DNA of 64,000 nt from Streptomyces pactum (GTDB lineage Bacteria > Actinomycetota > Actinomycetes > Streptomycetales > Streptomycetaceae): the NCBI RefSeq assembly GCF_016031615.1, contig NZ_JACYXC010000001.1, positions 6,324,001-6,388,000 on the forward strand. The letters run 5' to 3'. This document shows, in pieces, positions 16,140-25,777 of this stretch. Every line of letters starts with the position of its first letter. Positions within the stretch are counted from its first letter, which is position 1. The notes under the pieces are model-generated. The model did no database searches. It saw only the letters and a program-made list of their open reading frames with translations, and was not told the origin of the DNA. The translations under genes and the position numbers were made by a program.

Positions 16140-16832
16140 TCACCCCCGGGCCGCCGCCACCAGGGCCGTGACGAGGCGGATGTCGTCCCCGGCCTCCGGG
16201 TGCCACTGGACGCCCAGCGTGAGGGCCGCCGCCTCCGGCAGTTCCACCGCCTCCACCGTGCCGTCCGCCGCGTGGGCGGCGGGCACCAGACCGGCTCCGA
16301 GGCGGTCGAGGGCCTGGTGGTGGTAGGTCGGCACGGTCACCGGTTCCGGCAGCAGCCGCGCCAGCAGCGTGCCCGGCACCGCCTCGACGGCGTGCCGGCC
16401 GAACGCACCGGGCGGACCGCAGTGCCCCGCCAGGTGCTGGACGAGGGTGCCGCCCCGCGCCACGTTGAGCAGCTGCATGCCCCGGCAGACGCCCAGCAGC
16501 GGCAGGCCGGCGGCGAACGCGGCGTCGATCAGGGCGAGTTCCCAGGCGTCCCGCTCCCGCGCGGGCGGCCCGGTACGGGGGTCGGCGGCGGCCCCGTAGC
16601 GCGCCGGCTCCACGTCCGGCCCGCCCGCGATCACCAGCCCGTCCAGCCGGGACACCACATCAGCGGCGGTGCCGGGGACGCCGGGCGGCAGCAGCGCCGC
16701 CAGGCCGCCCGCACGCTGGACCATCCGGTGGTAGCCGACGGGCAGCAGCGCCGCGGGCAGGTCCCACACGCCCCACCGGACGGACGGTTCCTGGTAGGTG
16801 CTGATCCCGATCAACGGCGGACGTGCGGACAT
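16140..16832 (-). CDS. Gamma-glutamyl-gamma-aminobutyrate hydrolase family protein (class I amidotransferase, peptidase C26)
   Basis: A 230-residue PuuD-like glutamine amidotransferase-fold hydrolase that would cleave gamma-glutamyl amides. The nucleophilic elbow LLGVCRGMQLLNV is at ~residues 112-124, with the oxyanion-hole region DGLVIAGGPDVEPARYG upstream. The C-terminal His/Glu pair is in GVQWHPEA (~208-215). ATG 16832 follows GGGAGG. PuuD works in putrescine degradation in E. coli; no other polyamine genes are visible here, so the substrate is open. Confidence 0.92.
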   Translation of the reverse strand: MSARPPLIGISTYQEPSVRWGVWDLPAALLPVGYHRMVQRAGGLAALLPPGVPGTAADVVSRLDGLVIAGGPDVEPARYGAAADPRTGPPARERDAWELALIDAAFAAGLPLLGVCRGMQLLNVARGGTLVQHLAGHCGPPGAFGRHAVEAVPGTLLARLLPEPVTVPTYHHQALDRLGAGLVPAAHAADGTVEAVELPEAAALTLGVQWHPEAGDDIRLVTALVAAARG

Positions 16833-17222
16833 CGGTTCCTCCCGGCTGCTCGGTCGCCATCGGGGCCGCCGCGGCTCCCGCGCCGGCGAGCCTCCCGGCC
16901 GGTGCGGCGGCCACCGAGGAGCGGGTACGGGGACGGGGCGGGCCCGCCCTCGTTCACCTGAGCCTGACGGCAGGCGCCCGTCCGGTCCACCGGGCGCGGC
17001 CGGGACCGGCACGGACGATCGCACACCGCCGGCCCGGGAGGGGCCCGCCCGCGCTCGAACGGTGCGGCTCGAACGGTCCGGCACGGGCGGCCGGCAGCGG
17101 GGGCCGGAGCGGCCGTACCGCGCACAGACGGTCCCGTCCGGTCCGGGGGTGGACCCGTCCGGTCGCGGGCGGTACCTGGACAGGTGTGTACGGAGTCGGC
17201 CGCCGGCTCTAGGCTGTTTTTC
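16833..17222. other. Gene-free divergent intergenic region
   Basis: A 390-bp region between the minus-strand amidotransferase and the plus-strand DUF2510 gene. The only clear signal is TAGGCT at 17210-17215, seven bases before GTG 17223, placed for a leaderless transcript. Confidence 0.5.
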
Positions 17223-18377
17223 GTGAGCATGACGACGCCGCCCGGCTGGTACCCCGACCCCGCCCACCAGGGCCACGGCCCCGCCCAGGAACGCTGGTGG
17301 GACGGGGCCGGCTGGACCGACCACCGCCGCGACGCGCCGGGCGCGTACGGTGCGCCCACCGAGCCGTCCGTCCCCGGGCCGGTGGACGCGGCGGCCCAGC
17401 ACCCCGGGCAGGCCCCCGGCCAGCTGCCGGGTCACCCGACGGGACAGGGGTACGGGGCCGGCCAGGCGCCCGGGTACGCGCCGGGGCAGACGCCCGGGTA
17501 CGCGCCGGGCGGCCAGGCACCCGGATACGGGGCGGGCCAGATACCCGGGTACCCGCCGGCGGGGCAGGCGCCCGGGTACGGGCAGCCGCCGGCGCCGGGC
17601 GGCGCGCCCCGCGGACGCGGAGCGAAGATCGCGGCGGTGGCGGTCGCCACGGTGGTCGTCGTCGGCGCGATCGTCGGGGGCGTCGTGCTGCTCAACGACG
17701 ACGAGGACGACGGGAAGAGCGGCCCCAAGGCGGGCCCCTCGGCCACCGCGCCCGGTGGCCACGACTCCCCGACCCCGACCGAGAAACCCTCCACCGGACC
17801 GTCGGACAACCCGCGGACCAACGACCCCGAGGCCGCCGAGGACCTCGCCAGCGGCATCAGCCTGCCGGTCCTGGAGGGCTGGCGGGACGCCGCCACCGAC
17901 CCCAGCGCCGGCGCCGGCGTCACGACCCTGGACGGCTACCCCTGCCCGGCGGCACCGGAGAGCAACTGCGTGCGCGGCGGCGTGTTCTCCTTCCCGGCCT
18001 CCGGCTACAAGGCCCGGACGGCGGAGGGCGTCGCCAAGGAGGACATCGCCCAGAACGCGGAGAGCTCCTACGGGACCGATCCGGTCAGCAAGAAGAAGAG
18101 TTACGGCGGAATCACCTCGCACAAGCAGCTCAAGGCCGAGGCGGTGACCGTCGCCGGGACCAAGGGCTACCTGGTCCGCTGGAAGGTGGAGACCAAGAAG
18201 GGCGACGACGGTTACGTCCAGTCGGTCGCCTTCCCCTCGCCGACCGTCCCCGGCGCGACGGTGGTGGTGCGGTTCGGTTTCGACGTGAGCGACGAGGCGC
18301 CGACCCTCGCCGACATGGACAGGATCGTCCGCGAGATCAAGCCCGTCAGCGACCCCGGAGACAACGAGGACGTCTGA
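17223..18377 (+). CDS. DUF2510-domain membrane protein with Gly/Pro/Gln repeats
   Basis: A 384-residue protein. The N-terminal DUF2510 motif is PPGWYPDP with the paired tryptophans of RWWDGAGWTDH. A ~90-residue linker of GQAPGY/GYAPG repeats follows, then one membrane segment near residues 140-162 (VAVATVVVVGAIVGGVVLL) and an acidic Ser/Thr/Pro stalk. A ~170-residue outer domain follows, with two cysteines (YPCPAAPESNC) that could form a disulphide. Topology is predicted as cytoplasmic N-terminus, outside C-terminus. GTG 17223 fits a leaderless transcript; ATG 17229 is the alternative. The function is unknown. Confidence 0.85.
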   Translation: MSMTTPPGWYPDPAHQGHGPAQERWWDGAGWTDHRRDAPGAYGAPTEPSVPGPVDAAAQHPGQAPGQLPGHPTGQGYGAGQAPGYAPGQTPGYAPGGQAPGYGAGQIPGYPPAGQAPGYGQPPAPGGAPRGRGAKIAAVAVATVVVVGAIVGGVVLLNDDEDDGKSGPKAGPSATAPGGHDSPTPTEKPSTGPSDNPRTNDPEAAEDLASGISLPVLEGWRDAATDPSAGAGVTTLDGYPCPAAPESNCVRGGVFSFPASGYKARTAEGVAKEDIAQNAESSYGTDPVSKKKSYGGITSHKQLKAEAVTVAGTKGYLVRWKVETKKGDDGYVQSVAFPSPTVPGATVVVRFGFDVSDEAPTLADMDRIVREIKPVSDPGDNEDV

Positions 18378-18622
18378 GCCCCCCGCGCCGCCGCCGGTCC
18401 GGGGCCCGGCTCCGCCGGCCGCCGCCCGGCCGTCGGCACCGTCCACCACGGGCCGGTGCGAGCACGGCACGCCCGGGCGGCCGGGCGCACGTGACGGCCG
18501 GACGACCGCAGGGCCGGGGGCGGCCCGAGGACCGCAGGACGGGGGGGCCGGCGGGGGCGACCCCCGCCGCGGCGGTGCGGCGGCCGGCTCCGCCCGGTGG
18601 GCCGGCGGGCCGTCACGGCCCG

Positions 18623-19435
18623 TCAGCTGCGGGGTCGCGGGACGAACGGCTCGGTCAGGTGCGGTGTCGCGAGGTGGAAGGCGCCCGCGGCCGGGCTGTG
18701 CAGCACCCGTTCCCGGGACGCCCTCGCCTGCTCGGGGTCCGTCTCGTGGGCGTAGGCGAGGTGGGGGTGGAGCAACTGGATCGCGTGCACCAGCAGGTCA
18801 CCGGTGACGGCGACCAGGTCGCGGCCGGACGCGACGAGCACGCTCTGGTGCCCGGGGGTGTGGCCAGGCGTGGCGACTACCCGCTCGCCGCCGCGCAGCG
18901 GGGTGTCGCCGTCGAGCAGCCGTAGCTGTCCGGCCTTCCGGAGCGGGTCGATCACGCTGGACCGCAGCTGCGGGTTGATCTCCTCGATCGCGTCGAGTTC
19001 GGCGCGCTGCAGCAGGTACCCGGCACGGGGGAAGAACGGCCGCGCCCGCTCGCCGCCGACGACCGCCCAGCCGACGTGGTCGGTGTGCAGATGGGTGAGC
19101 ACCACCGTGTCCACCTCGGACGGCGCGATTCCCGCGGCGGCCAGCGAGGCCGGGAGTTCCCCGGGCACGGGTGCCCAGGAGGCCGCCGGGCCGTCGGCCG
19201 GGCCGATCCCCGCGTCGACCACCGTCACGCCCCGGTCGCCGCGGATGGCGAACGCGCGGAACTGGAGCCACCAGCCCCCGCCGGCGTCGAGCGCGCCGGG
19301 ATCGAGCCGGTCGGCCGCCGCCCACTGCTCGGCGGTGGCCCCGGGGAACGCCTCCGACCTGGGGGAGAAGAAGGGTCCCGCACCGTCGGCGAGCGCGATG
19401 ACGGTGTACGGGCCGATCCGGAGAGAAGCGGGCAT
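18623..19435 (-). CDS. MBL-fold metallo-hydrolase
   Basis: A 270-residue metallo-beta-lactamase-fold enzyme starting at ATG 19435. The metal-binding motif is THLHTDHVGW (~residues 102-111), with later ligands in TPGHTPGHQS (~188) and TGDLLVH (~207). The opening (IGPYTVIALADG, ending in a DPGALDAGGGWW region) resembles the AHL-lactonase or alkylsulfatase-like small hydrolases common in actinobacteria. It has no signal peptide. No strong Shine-Dalgarno is visible. The substrate is not predictable. Confidence 0.87.
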   Translation of the reverse strand: MPASLRIGPYTVIALADGAGPFFSPRSEAFPGATAEQWAAADRLDPGALDAGGGWWLQFRAFAIRGDRGVTVVDAGIGPADGPAASWAPVPGELPASLAAAGIAPSEVDTVVLTHLHTDHVGWAVVGGERARPFFPRAGYLLQRAELDAIEEINPQLRSSVIDPLRKAGQLRLLDGDTPLRGGERVVATPGHTPGHQSVLVASGRDLVAVTGDLLVHAIQLLHPHLAYAHETDPEQARASRERVLHSPAAGAFHLATPHLTEPFVPRPRS

Positions 19436-19789
19436 CCCGCGACACTGCCACCGGCCGGCGGGCCACGACAAGGGGCGACCGGCCACGAGCCCTCCGCCGT
19501 GGGCCGCGCCGGCCGGTGCGGGGGGCCGGGCAGGTCCCCGGTCACCGCCCCGGACGGCGAAGCGCGCCGCGCCGCGTCCGGTCCGTCCGGTCGTCGCCCT
19601 CACCGCTCCTCGCCCCCCGCCGACCCGGCCGTGGGACGGTGTCACGCCGGGCACACCCGGCCGCCGGCGCACCTGCTGTCATACGCCCATGCGCCGGACC
19701 CGGACCCGTCGAGCGCGTCCCGGTGCATGCCGACGCATGCCGGGGTACGGCGGGGTACGGCGGGACTGCCGGTGGTGACGGCGCGGGGG
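19436..19789. other. Gene-free stretch
   Basis: 354 bp between two minus-strand genes. It holds a short CGGGGTACGG duplication near 19740-19760 and nothing I can assign. Confidence 0.5.
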
Positions 19790-20986
19790 TTACAGGAAGG
19801 TACGGCCCTCGCCCCGGTAGGTCGGCACGGTCGCCACCACCCGGTCGCCGTCCACCAGGTGCAGTTCGTCGAACCGCTCGCACATCTCCCCGGCCTTCGC
19901 GTGCCGGAACCACACCTTGTCACCGATGAGCAGGTCGTCCACCGGCGGTCCGAGCAGCGGCGTCTGCACCTCGCCCGGGCCCTCGTTGGTGTCGTAGCGC
20001 AGTCCCGCCGGAAGGTAGGGGACCGGCAGCCGGTCGGTGCCGGCCGGTCCGGACGCCGGGTAGCCCCCGCCCAGCACGGTCACCACCCCCAGCCCCGGCC
20101 TGCGGACCACCGGCTGGGCGAACAGCGCCGCCGGACGCCCCTGGAAGGAGGTGTAGTCGTCGAAGAGCCGTGGCTGGTACAGGCCGGAGCCCGCCGCCAC
20201 CTCGGTCACCGCGTCCTCGGCGGCGGTGTGCTGCACACTCCCGGTGCCGCCCCCGTTGACGAACTCCAGGTCCGCCACCGCCCGGACGGCCCGCACCGCC
20301 GCCGCCCGCCGGGCCGCCAGGTCCCGCCGCGCCGCCGCCTGCATCAGCCGGATCGCCCGGGAGCGCACCGGCTGCCCGGCCAACGCGTCGCCCACCCCGG
20401 CCACATGACCCTCGTAGGCCATCAGACCCACCAGCCGGAAGCCGGGCCGGCGGACCACGGTGCGCGCCAGCTCCGCCAGCCGCGCGGGGCTCCACAGCGG
20501 CGACCGCCGCGCCCCTATGCGCACCCGGCCGCCCAGCAACCGCAGCGAGGCGTCCATTTCCAGACAGACCCGGACCTCCGCGTCGCCGCTCCGGGCCGCG
20601 TCGATCAGGTCCAGCTGGGCCGGGTCGTCCACCATCACGGTCACCGCGGCGGCCAGCCCGGCGTCCCCGGTCAGTGCCGCGAACCCGGCCCGGTCCGCGG
20701 AGGGATAGGCCAGCAGCACGTCCGGGAAGCCGGACCGCGCCAGCCACAACGACTCGGCCAGCGTGAAGCTCATGATCCCGGAGAAACCGTCCATCGCCAG
20801 CGCCCGTTCCAGCAGTGCCCGGCAGCGCACCGACTTGGACGCCACCCGGACCGGCTTCCCGCGGGCGCGTCTGACGAGGTCGCGCGCGTTGGCGTCGAAC
20901 GCCCGCAGATCGACGATGGCCACGGGCGCGTCGAGATGGGCGGTGGCCCGGTTGTAGCGGGCCCGGTCGGTAGCGGCGGCGGGCAT
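19790..20986 (-). CDS. PLP-dependent amino acid deaminase/aldolase (alanine racemase N-domain fold)
   Basis: A 398-residue fold-type III PLP enzyme related to D-threonine aldolase and D-serine dehydratase. The Schiff-base lysine is in KPVRVASKSVRC (~residue 50). Barrel segments follow (FSGIMSFTLAESLWLA, DVLLAYPSAD, LVGLMAYEGHVAG, LEFVNGGGTGS). The C-terminal D-serine dehydratase-like domain contains CERFDELH, where the family places metal ligands. ATG 20986 is chosen because an extra 29 residues from an upstream ATG look non-coding. The stop is TAA. It would act on a D- or beta-hydroxy amino acid; the substrate is uncertain. Confidence 0.88.
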   Translation of the reverse strand: MPAAATDRARYNRATAHLDAPVAIVDLRAFDANARDLVRRARGKPVRVASKSVRCRALLERALAMDGFSGIMSFTLAESLWLARSGFPDVLLAYPSADRAGFAALTGDAGLAAAVTVMVDDPAQLDLIDAARSGDAEVRVCLEMDASLRLLGGRVRIGARRSPLWSPARLAELARTVVRRPGFRLVGLMAYEGHVAGVGDALAGQPVRSRAIRLMQAAARRDLAARRAAAVRAVRAVADLEFVNGGGTGSVQHTAAEDAVTEVAAGSGLYQPRLFDDYTSFQGRPAALFAQPVVRRPGLGVVTVLGGGYPASGPAGTDRLPVPYLPAGLRYDTNEGPGEVQTPLLGPPVDDLLIGDKVWFRHAKAGEMCERFDELHLVDGDRVVATVPTYRGEGRTFL

Positions 20987-21211
20987 GACCGCAGCTTGCC
21001 AGACACCGATCAACGGCCGGTAGTAGGGCGGCCGGTGCACGGTGGGTCCGGCGCCCCGTAGAGTGTCGCGCACGCCGTGACCGGCAGGTCAGCGGCGTGC
21101 GCGTCGGTACGTGGACCTCCTGCCGAGGCCCGGTGCCCGCCGGCCCCTCACCGGGCGGCCGGACGCCCGACGCCGGCTGGACCGGATCCCGAAGGTGCGG
21201 AAGGGGTGCAG

Positions 21212-24105
21212 GTGAGCACCGACGCGGAGTACGCCGACGCGCCCCGGCCCGCGTCGCAGTCCCCTGGAGCCCCGCCCCGGCCCGCGTCGTTGCCTCCGGG
21301 TGCCCCGCCCCCGACCGGCGTCACCGCCTCCGGGTGCCCCCGCCCCGGCCCGCCGGGCCTGCCCGGAGCGGTGGCCTGCCGATGTCCGACGACCCCACCC
21401 CCGTACTGTCCCGCCGTGTGCGGCGCCCCGGCACCGGGCGGACCGCCGGCCGTACGCCGGTCTCCCGCACGTCCGCGTCCACGCCCCCGCCGAGCCGGAA
21501 CGCGCCCGGACCGGCGGGCGTGACACCCCCGCGTCCGGCGGCGGCACCCGGTGCACCCGGTGCGCCCGGTGCGCCCGATGCGCCCGGTGCGCCCGAGGCA
21601 GGATTCCCGTCCGGCGCGGGCCGGGGCGGCGTGGACCGGGTACCCCCGCGTCCGGCTACGGCCCCGGACGCGGCCGTCGTTCCGGACGCGACCGGGACCC
21701 CGCGGCCGGCGTCCGGGCCGGCCGTCCCGGCGTACGGTGCCATGCCCGCCGCCCGGCCGGCCGGGGCGGCGCCCGCGGGCCGTGCGGCCGAAGACGTATC
21801 CACCGTCCGTCCGGTCGTGGCCGGGCCCGCGGGCCGTACGGGCAGGGCCCGGTCCGGTCCTTCCGGGGCCGGCGGCGGGACGGGTGCGGTGCCGCCGCCC
21901 CCGTCCCACCGGCCGGCCGGTTCCGCGCACCACCGTCCGGGGGCGGCCACCGGTGCGACCACCGTCCCCCGGGCGGCCGGTGACGGGATATCCGGTCCCG
22001 GGACGCCCACGGGTGGGGGGCCCGGTCCGGAAACGGCCTCCCGCGCGATATCCGGCCCCGGGGCGGCGAGCGACGTGACGCCCGAGCCGGGAGCGGCCAC
22101 GGACACGGTGTCCGGTGACGCGACCCCCGGTCCCGGGGAGGACCCCACCGCGATACCGGCCCCAGGGGTGGCCGCCGACGCGATACCCGGTCCGGAGACG
22201 GCCGCCGACGCGATATCCCGACCGGGAGCGGGCGCCGACCCGATATCCGTTCCTGCGGAGAGCCGGTCCCGGCCGGGACCGGCGGCACCCCGCGGGGAGC
22301 GCCGCACCGACCGCCGGTCACCCGCCGCGGGGGCGCCGGGTGAGCGACGGCGATCCATACCGTCCGCGCCGCGGGGCGGTAGTTCCGGGGAGCCGGCCGT
22401 GGCGTCCCCGCCACGGCCCCCGCGCCCGCCACAACCCCCGGACCCGCCACGGCCCCCCGCACCCGGTGCGGCCGGGGTCCGCGGTCCCGGCCCGGACAGC
22501 AGTCGTGCGGCCGGCAGCCGGACGAACGGCCGGGACGCCGCCGGACCGGCCGGTCCGGCCGCGGCGCCGACCGTCACCGGCGCGGGCCGGGCGGCTCCAC
22601 CTCCGGAGGACACCGCATCCCGTACGCCCGTGGCCGACGGAACCGCCCGCGCCACCACCGGGCCCCACCGGGGTTCCGCGCGGCAGACCCCCGGCAGGCG
22701 CGGGGGCGTTGCCGGCGGCCCGGCCCCCGGAGCCGGTCGCGCCGCCTGCCGGAACGGTGGCCGGAACCGCCCGTGGAGCCGCCGCTCCCGCCCCGGCCCT
22801 CCCCGCCACGCCCCCGGAGTCCACGACGGCCTCCTCCAACAGCGCGTTCTCCGGCACCGCCGCTTCCTCCGGCACCGCCGCTTCCTCCGGCACCGCGCTC
22901 CGGCGGCCGGGCGGCGACGGTGCCGGTGAGGGCGCCCTCCGGCCCGCCCCGGCCGCCCCGCCGCAGGGCCGCCCGTTCCACGGGCCGGGTCCTCACCGAC
23001 GAGGCCATCGCGGGCCGGCTCACCGAGGACCAGGTCATCGCGGACCAGGACGTCAGTCGGCGCACCGCGGGCCCGGACACCACAGGCCGCGCCGGCGCGG
23101 GCCCGGACACCGCGGGCCCCGACTCCGCGGCGGCTGCCGCCCGTTCCGCCGCCGGGTCCGCTCCCGCCCGGCACCCGGCCGGTACCGACACCCCGGCCCG
23201 GCGGGCCGCCGCCACGGAGCCGCCCGCCCCCGGCCGGCGGTCGGCTTCCCGCCTCGCCGGCACGTGGCTGCGCACGAGCCCCGCCCGGTCGGCCGGCCCG
23301 CCGCCCGCCCATCCGCCCCCGCGTCCCCGGCCCCCGCCCGGAGCGGCCCCGCCGGACCGCCGCCCGGGTCGCGGCCGCAGCGGCCTGCCTGATCCTGGGA
23401 CTGGGCCTGCTCGGCGGGGCGGCGGCGGGCAGCTGGCTGACCGGAGGTCCGGGCGAGCGGTCGGTGGAGGCCCGGTACGCGGCGGCCCGTACCGCCTGGC
23501 ACAGCGTCGAGGTGGACAGGCTCTTCCCGCGTACCGTGCGCGGCGCCGGGGCAGGCCCCGGCGGGGCCGACCGGCTCTGGACCCGGATCGCCGTCGCCCC
23601 GGACGGCGACTGCCGCGGCGCCTTCGACCCGCTGCTGGACACCGCGCTCTCGCCGGTGGGCTGCGAGCGGCTGCTGCGCGCCACCTACACCGACGAGACG
23701 CGGACCGCCGTCACCACCGTCGGCATCCTGGTGACCAGGGCCGACCAGAGCGGTATGCGCACCCTGCGCAAACGCTTCAGCGAGGAACGGCTCGACCGGC
23801 GGAGCGACCTGATGCCCCGTACGTACCCGGCACGGGGCACCGAGGCCGCGGAGTTCGGGGACGCGCAGCGGGCGAGCTGGGACATCCGGGTCCTCACCGA
23901 CGTACCCGCCGTCGTCTACGCGGTGACCGGCTTCGCCGACGGCCGTCCGGTCGCCGAACCGCAGTCGGCCGGCGAGGCGACGGCGGACGGTGCGAACGGC
24001 GCCGTCGCCCTCTCGGGCCTGGGCCACGATGCACGGGGGACGGCCGCAGCCGTGGTGCGGGCCTTCCGCGAGGCGGTGGACCCGGCGGCCGGCGGTGGCT
24101 CATGA
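21212..24105 (+). pseudogene. Frame-disrupted Pro/Ala-rich membrane-anchored protein gene upstream of mycosin
   Basis: A single gene seems to run from GTG 21212 (behind GGAAGGGG) to the TGA at 24105, but coding-like sequence moves between frames. It starts in one frame (VSTDAEYADAPRPASQ), switches near 21340-21385 (MSDDPTPVLSRRVRRP), near 22690-22710 (at a GGGGG run), near 22925-22960 (VLTDEAIAGRLTEDQVIADQ) and near 23290-23345, after which a membrane segment and the conserved outer domain are read. The last three moves are each +1 and sum to a full codon. Either the gene is decayed in its low-complexity part or base calls in G/C runs are wrong. Confidence 0.5.
23464..24105 (+). CDS. Conserved outer domain of the protein preceding mycosin
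   Basis: The intact 3' part of the disrupted gene, 213 residues from the first in-frame start (GTG 23464). The frame is open further upstream and includes a membrane segment at ~23370-23440 (CLILGLGLLGGAAAGSW), so the true protein is a membrane-anchored ectodomain. Visible features are RYAAARTAWHSVEVDRLFPR, two cysteines (DGDCRGAF, VGCERLL) that may form a disulphide, and DAQRASWDIRVLTDVPAVVY. I recall similar proteins beside Streptomyces mycosin genes. The function is unknown; a link to the protease is inferred from position. Confidence 0.65.
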   Translation: MEARYAAARTAWHSVEVDRLFPRTVRGAGAGPGGADRLWTRIAVAPDGDCRGAFDPLLDTALSPVGCERLLRATYTDETRTAVTTVGILVTRADQSGMRTLRKRFSEERLDRRSDLMPRTYPARGTEAAEFGDAQRASWDIRVLTDVPAVVYAVTGFADGRPVAEPQSAGEATADGANGAVALSGLGHDARGTAAAVVRAFREAVDPAAGGGS

Positions 24106-24511
24106 CGGCCCCGCGGGGCGGGCCCCGGGCGCACCGCCCCGGTCCGCGCGCCACGGGTGCGCGGACCCGCGTGCCCCGTCCGGGACGCCCGGCGCCCCGT
24201 CCGCGGACCTGGGCGTCCTCCCGCCCGGAGCGTCCCGTGTCCCGCCCTGAGTGTCCCGTGTCCCGTCAGGGGTCTTCGGCGTGCCGCCGGGGTGGCGTGG
24301 CGGTCCGTCCGGTTCCCGGCCCGGGCGGGACCCCGGGGCCCGTCGTCCGGGCCGGTGCGCCTTCCGCCGCGGTGGTCCCCGGCAGCCGGCCCGCACGGGC
24401 CCGGCGCGTCCCGGTCCGCCCGGCGGGTGCCCGGGAGGACGCCGGGGGCCGGACACCGTCGACGCCTCCCCGGGACCGTTCCGCCCGTACCCAGACGACG
24501 GAGGCCCGCCG
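24106..24511. other. Gene-free stretch with short repeats
   Basis: 406 bp with a degenerate GTCCCGTGTCCCG duplication near 24228-24275. No gene or clear promoter was seen apart from the mycosin ribosome-binding site GGAGG just before 24512. Confidence 0.5.
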
Positions 24512-25777
24512 ATGACCGTCCGACCGTTCCGCGCCCTCCGCACCGCCGTCCGCGGCCCCCGACCGCACGGGAGCCCCCGGGGCCGGCGCCGGCGGGTCGC
24601 CGTCGCGCTCACGGCCGCCGGGCTCGCCCTGCTGCCCGTCGCACCGGCCCGCGCCGACGGCATACGCGCCCAGGAGTGGGCGCTGGACGCCCTCCACGTC
24701 CGCGACGCCTGGCGGACCACCAAGGGCGACGGGGTGACGGTCGCCGTCCTGGACACCGGCGTCGACGCCGACCACCCCGACCTGAGCGGCCAGGTGCTTC
24801 CCGGCAAGGACCTGATCGGGTTCGGCGCCGGGCCGGGCGACAAGGCATGGGCCCGGCACGGCACCGCCATGGCCGGCATCATCGCCGGCCGGGGCCACGG
24901 CCAGGACGGCACCGACGGCGTTCTCGGGGTCGCCCCCGAGGCGAAGATCCTCCCGGTCCGGGTGATCCTTGAGGACAGCGACCCGGCGCGCAAGGAGCCC
25001 CGTGGCGTGCGGGGCAGCGCCCTCGCCGAGGGCATCCGGTGGGCCACCGACCACGGCGCCGACGTCATCAACCTCTCCCTGGGGGACGACAGCGAGTCCG
25101 CGCACCCCGAGGCCGCGGAGGACGCGGCGGTGCGGTACGCGCTGGGCAAGGGCGTGATCGTGGTGGCGTCGGCGGGCAACGCGGGGGAGAAGGGCGACCG
25201 CGTCTCCTATCCGGCCGCCTACCCCGGGGTCATCGCGGTCACCGCCGTCGACCGGTACGGGAACCGGGCCGCCTTCTCCACCCGCCGCTGGTACGCCACC
25301 GTGTGCGCGCCCGGCGTGGACGTGGTGGTCGCCAACCCCGACCGCCGCTACTACAACGGCTGGGGCACCAGCGCCGCCGCCGCGTTCGTCTCCGGCGCCG
25401 CCGCGCTGGTCCGCTCCGCGCACCCCGATCTGAGCCCGGCCCAGGTCAAGCGGCTGCTCGCGGACACCGCCCAGGACCGGCCCGAGGACGGACACAGCGA
25501 CGAACGCGGGGCCGGACTGGTGGACCCGGCGGCGGCCATCGAGGCCGGGGCGAAACTGCGCCCGCAGCCGCAGCGGCCCGCCCCGGCCGGCCACCCCCGG
25601 CGCTATTTCGGGCCCGGACCCGTCCCGGCCGCCGCCGCGCCAGGGGACGACGGCCCCAACCGGCTCGCGGTGATCGCCGGGGTGGCCGGCGCCGCTCTGC
25701 TCCTCGCCGCGGTGGCGGTCTGGCGCGGCGGCGGCCCGGCGACCCGGCCGCGCACCCCGTGGTCCCGCCTGCGCTGA
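24512..25777 (+). CDS. Mycosin-type S8 subtilisin-like serine protease
   Basis: A 421-residue secreted, membrane-anchored protease of the type VII secretion-associated mycosin class. It has a signal peptide (RRRRVAVALTAAGLALL, cleavage after PARA). The catalytic triad is Asp in VAVLDTGVDADHPD, His in ARHGTAMAGI and Ser in GTSAAAAFVSG, with the oxyanion Asn in SAGNAGE. A C-terminal membrane segment (LAVIAGVAGAALLLAAVAV) is followed by a basic tail. ATG 24512 has GGAGG. In mycobacteria mycosins belong to ESX loci, but no EccB/C/D/E or WXG100 gene is present here. Confidence 0.93.
   Translation: MTVRPFRALRTAVRGPRPHGSPRGRRRRVAVALTAAGLALLPVAPARADGIRAQEWALDALHVRDAWRTTKGDGVTVAVLDTGVDADHPDLSGQVLPGKDLIGFGAGPGDKAWARHGTAMAGIIAGRGHGQDGTDGVLGVAPEAKILPVRVILEDSDPARKEPRGVRGSALAEGIRWATDHGADVINLSLGDDSESAHPEAAEDAAVRYALGKGVIVVASAGNAGEKGDRVSYPAAYPGVIAVTAVDRYGNRAAFSTRRWYATVCAPGVDVVVANPDRRYYNGWGTSAAAAFVSGAAALVRSAHPDLSPAQVKRLLADTAQDRPEDGHSDERGAGLVDPAAAIEAGAKLRPQPQRPAPAGHPRRYFGPGPVPAAAAPGDDGPNRLAVIAGVAGAALLLAAVAVWRGGGPATRPRTPWSRLR

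Noticed and set aside
21321..23684. A 787-residue minus-strand frame opposite the broken Pro-rich gene
   Set aside because: It looks like a repetitive protein, but the 3' portion is antisense to a clearly conserved domain and its composition matches a G+C-rich shadow frame.
24512..25777. Type VII (ESX) secretion locus
   Set aside because: Only the mycosin is present; no EccA-E or WXG100 proteins are found within the window.
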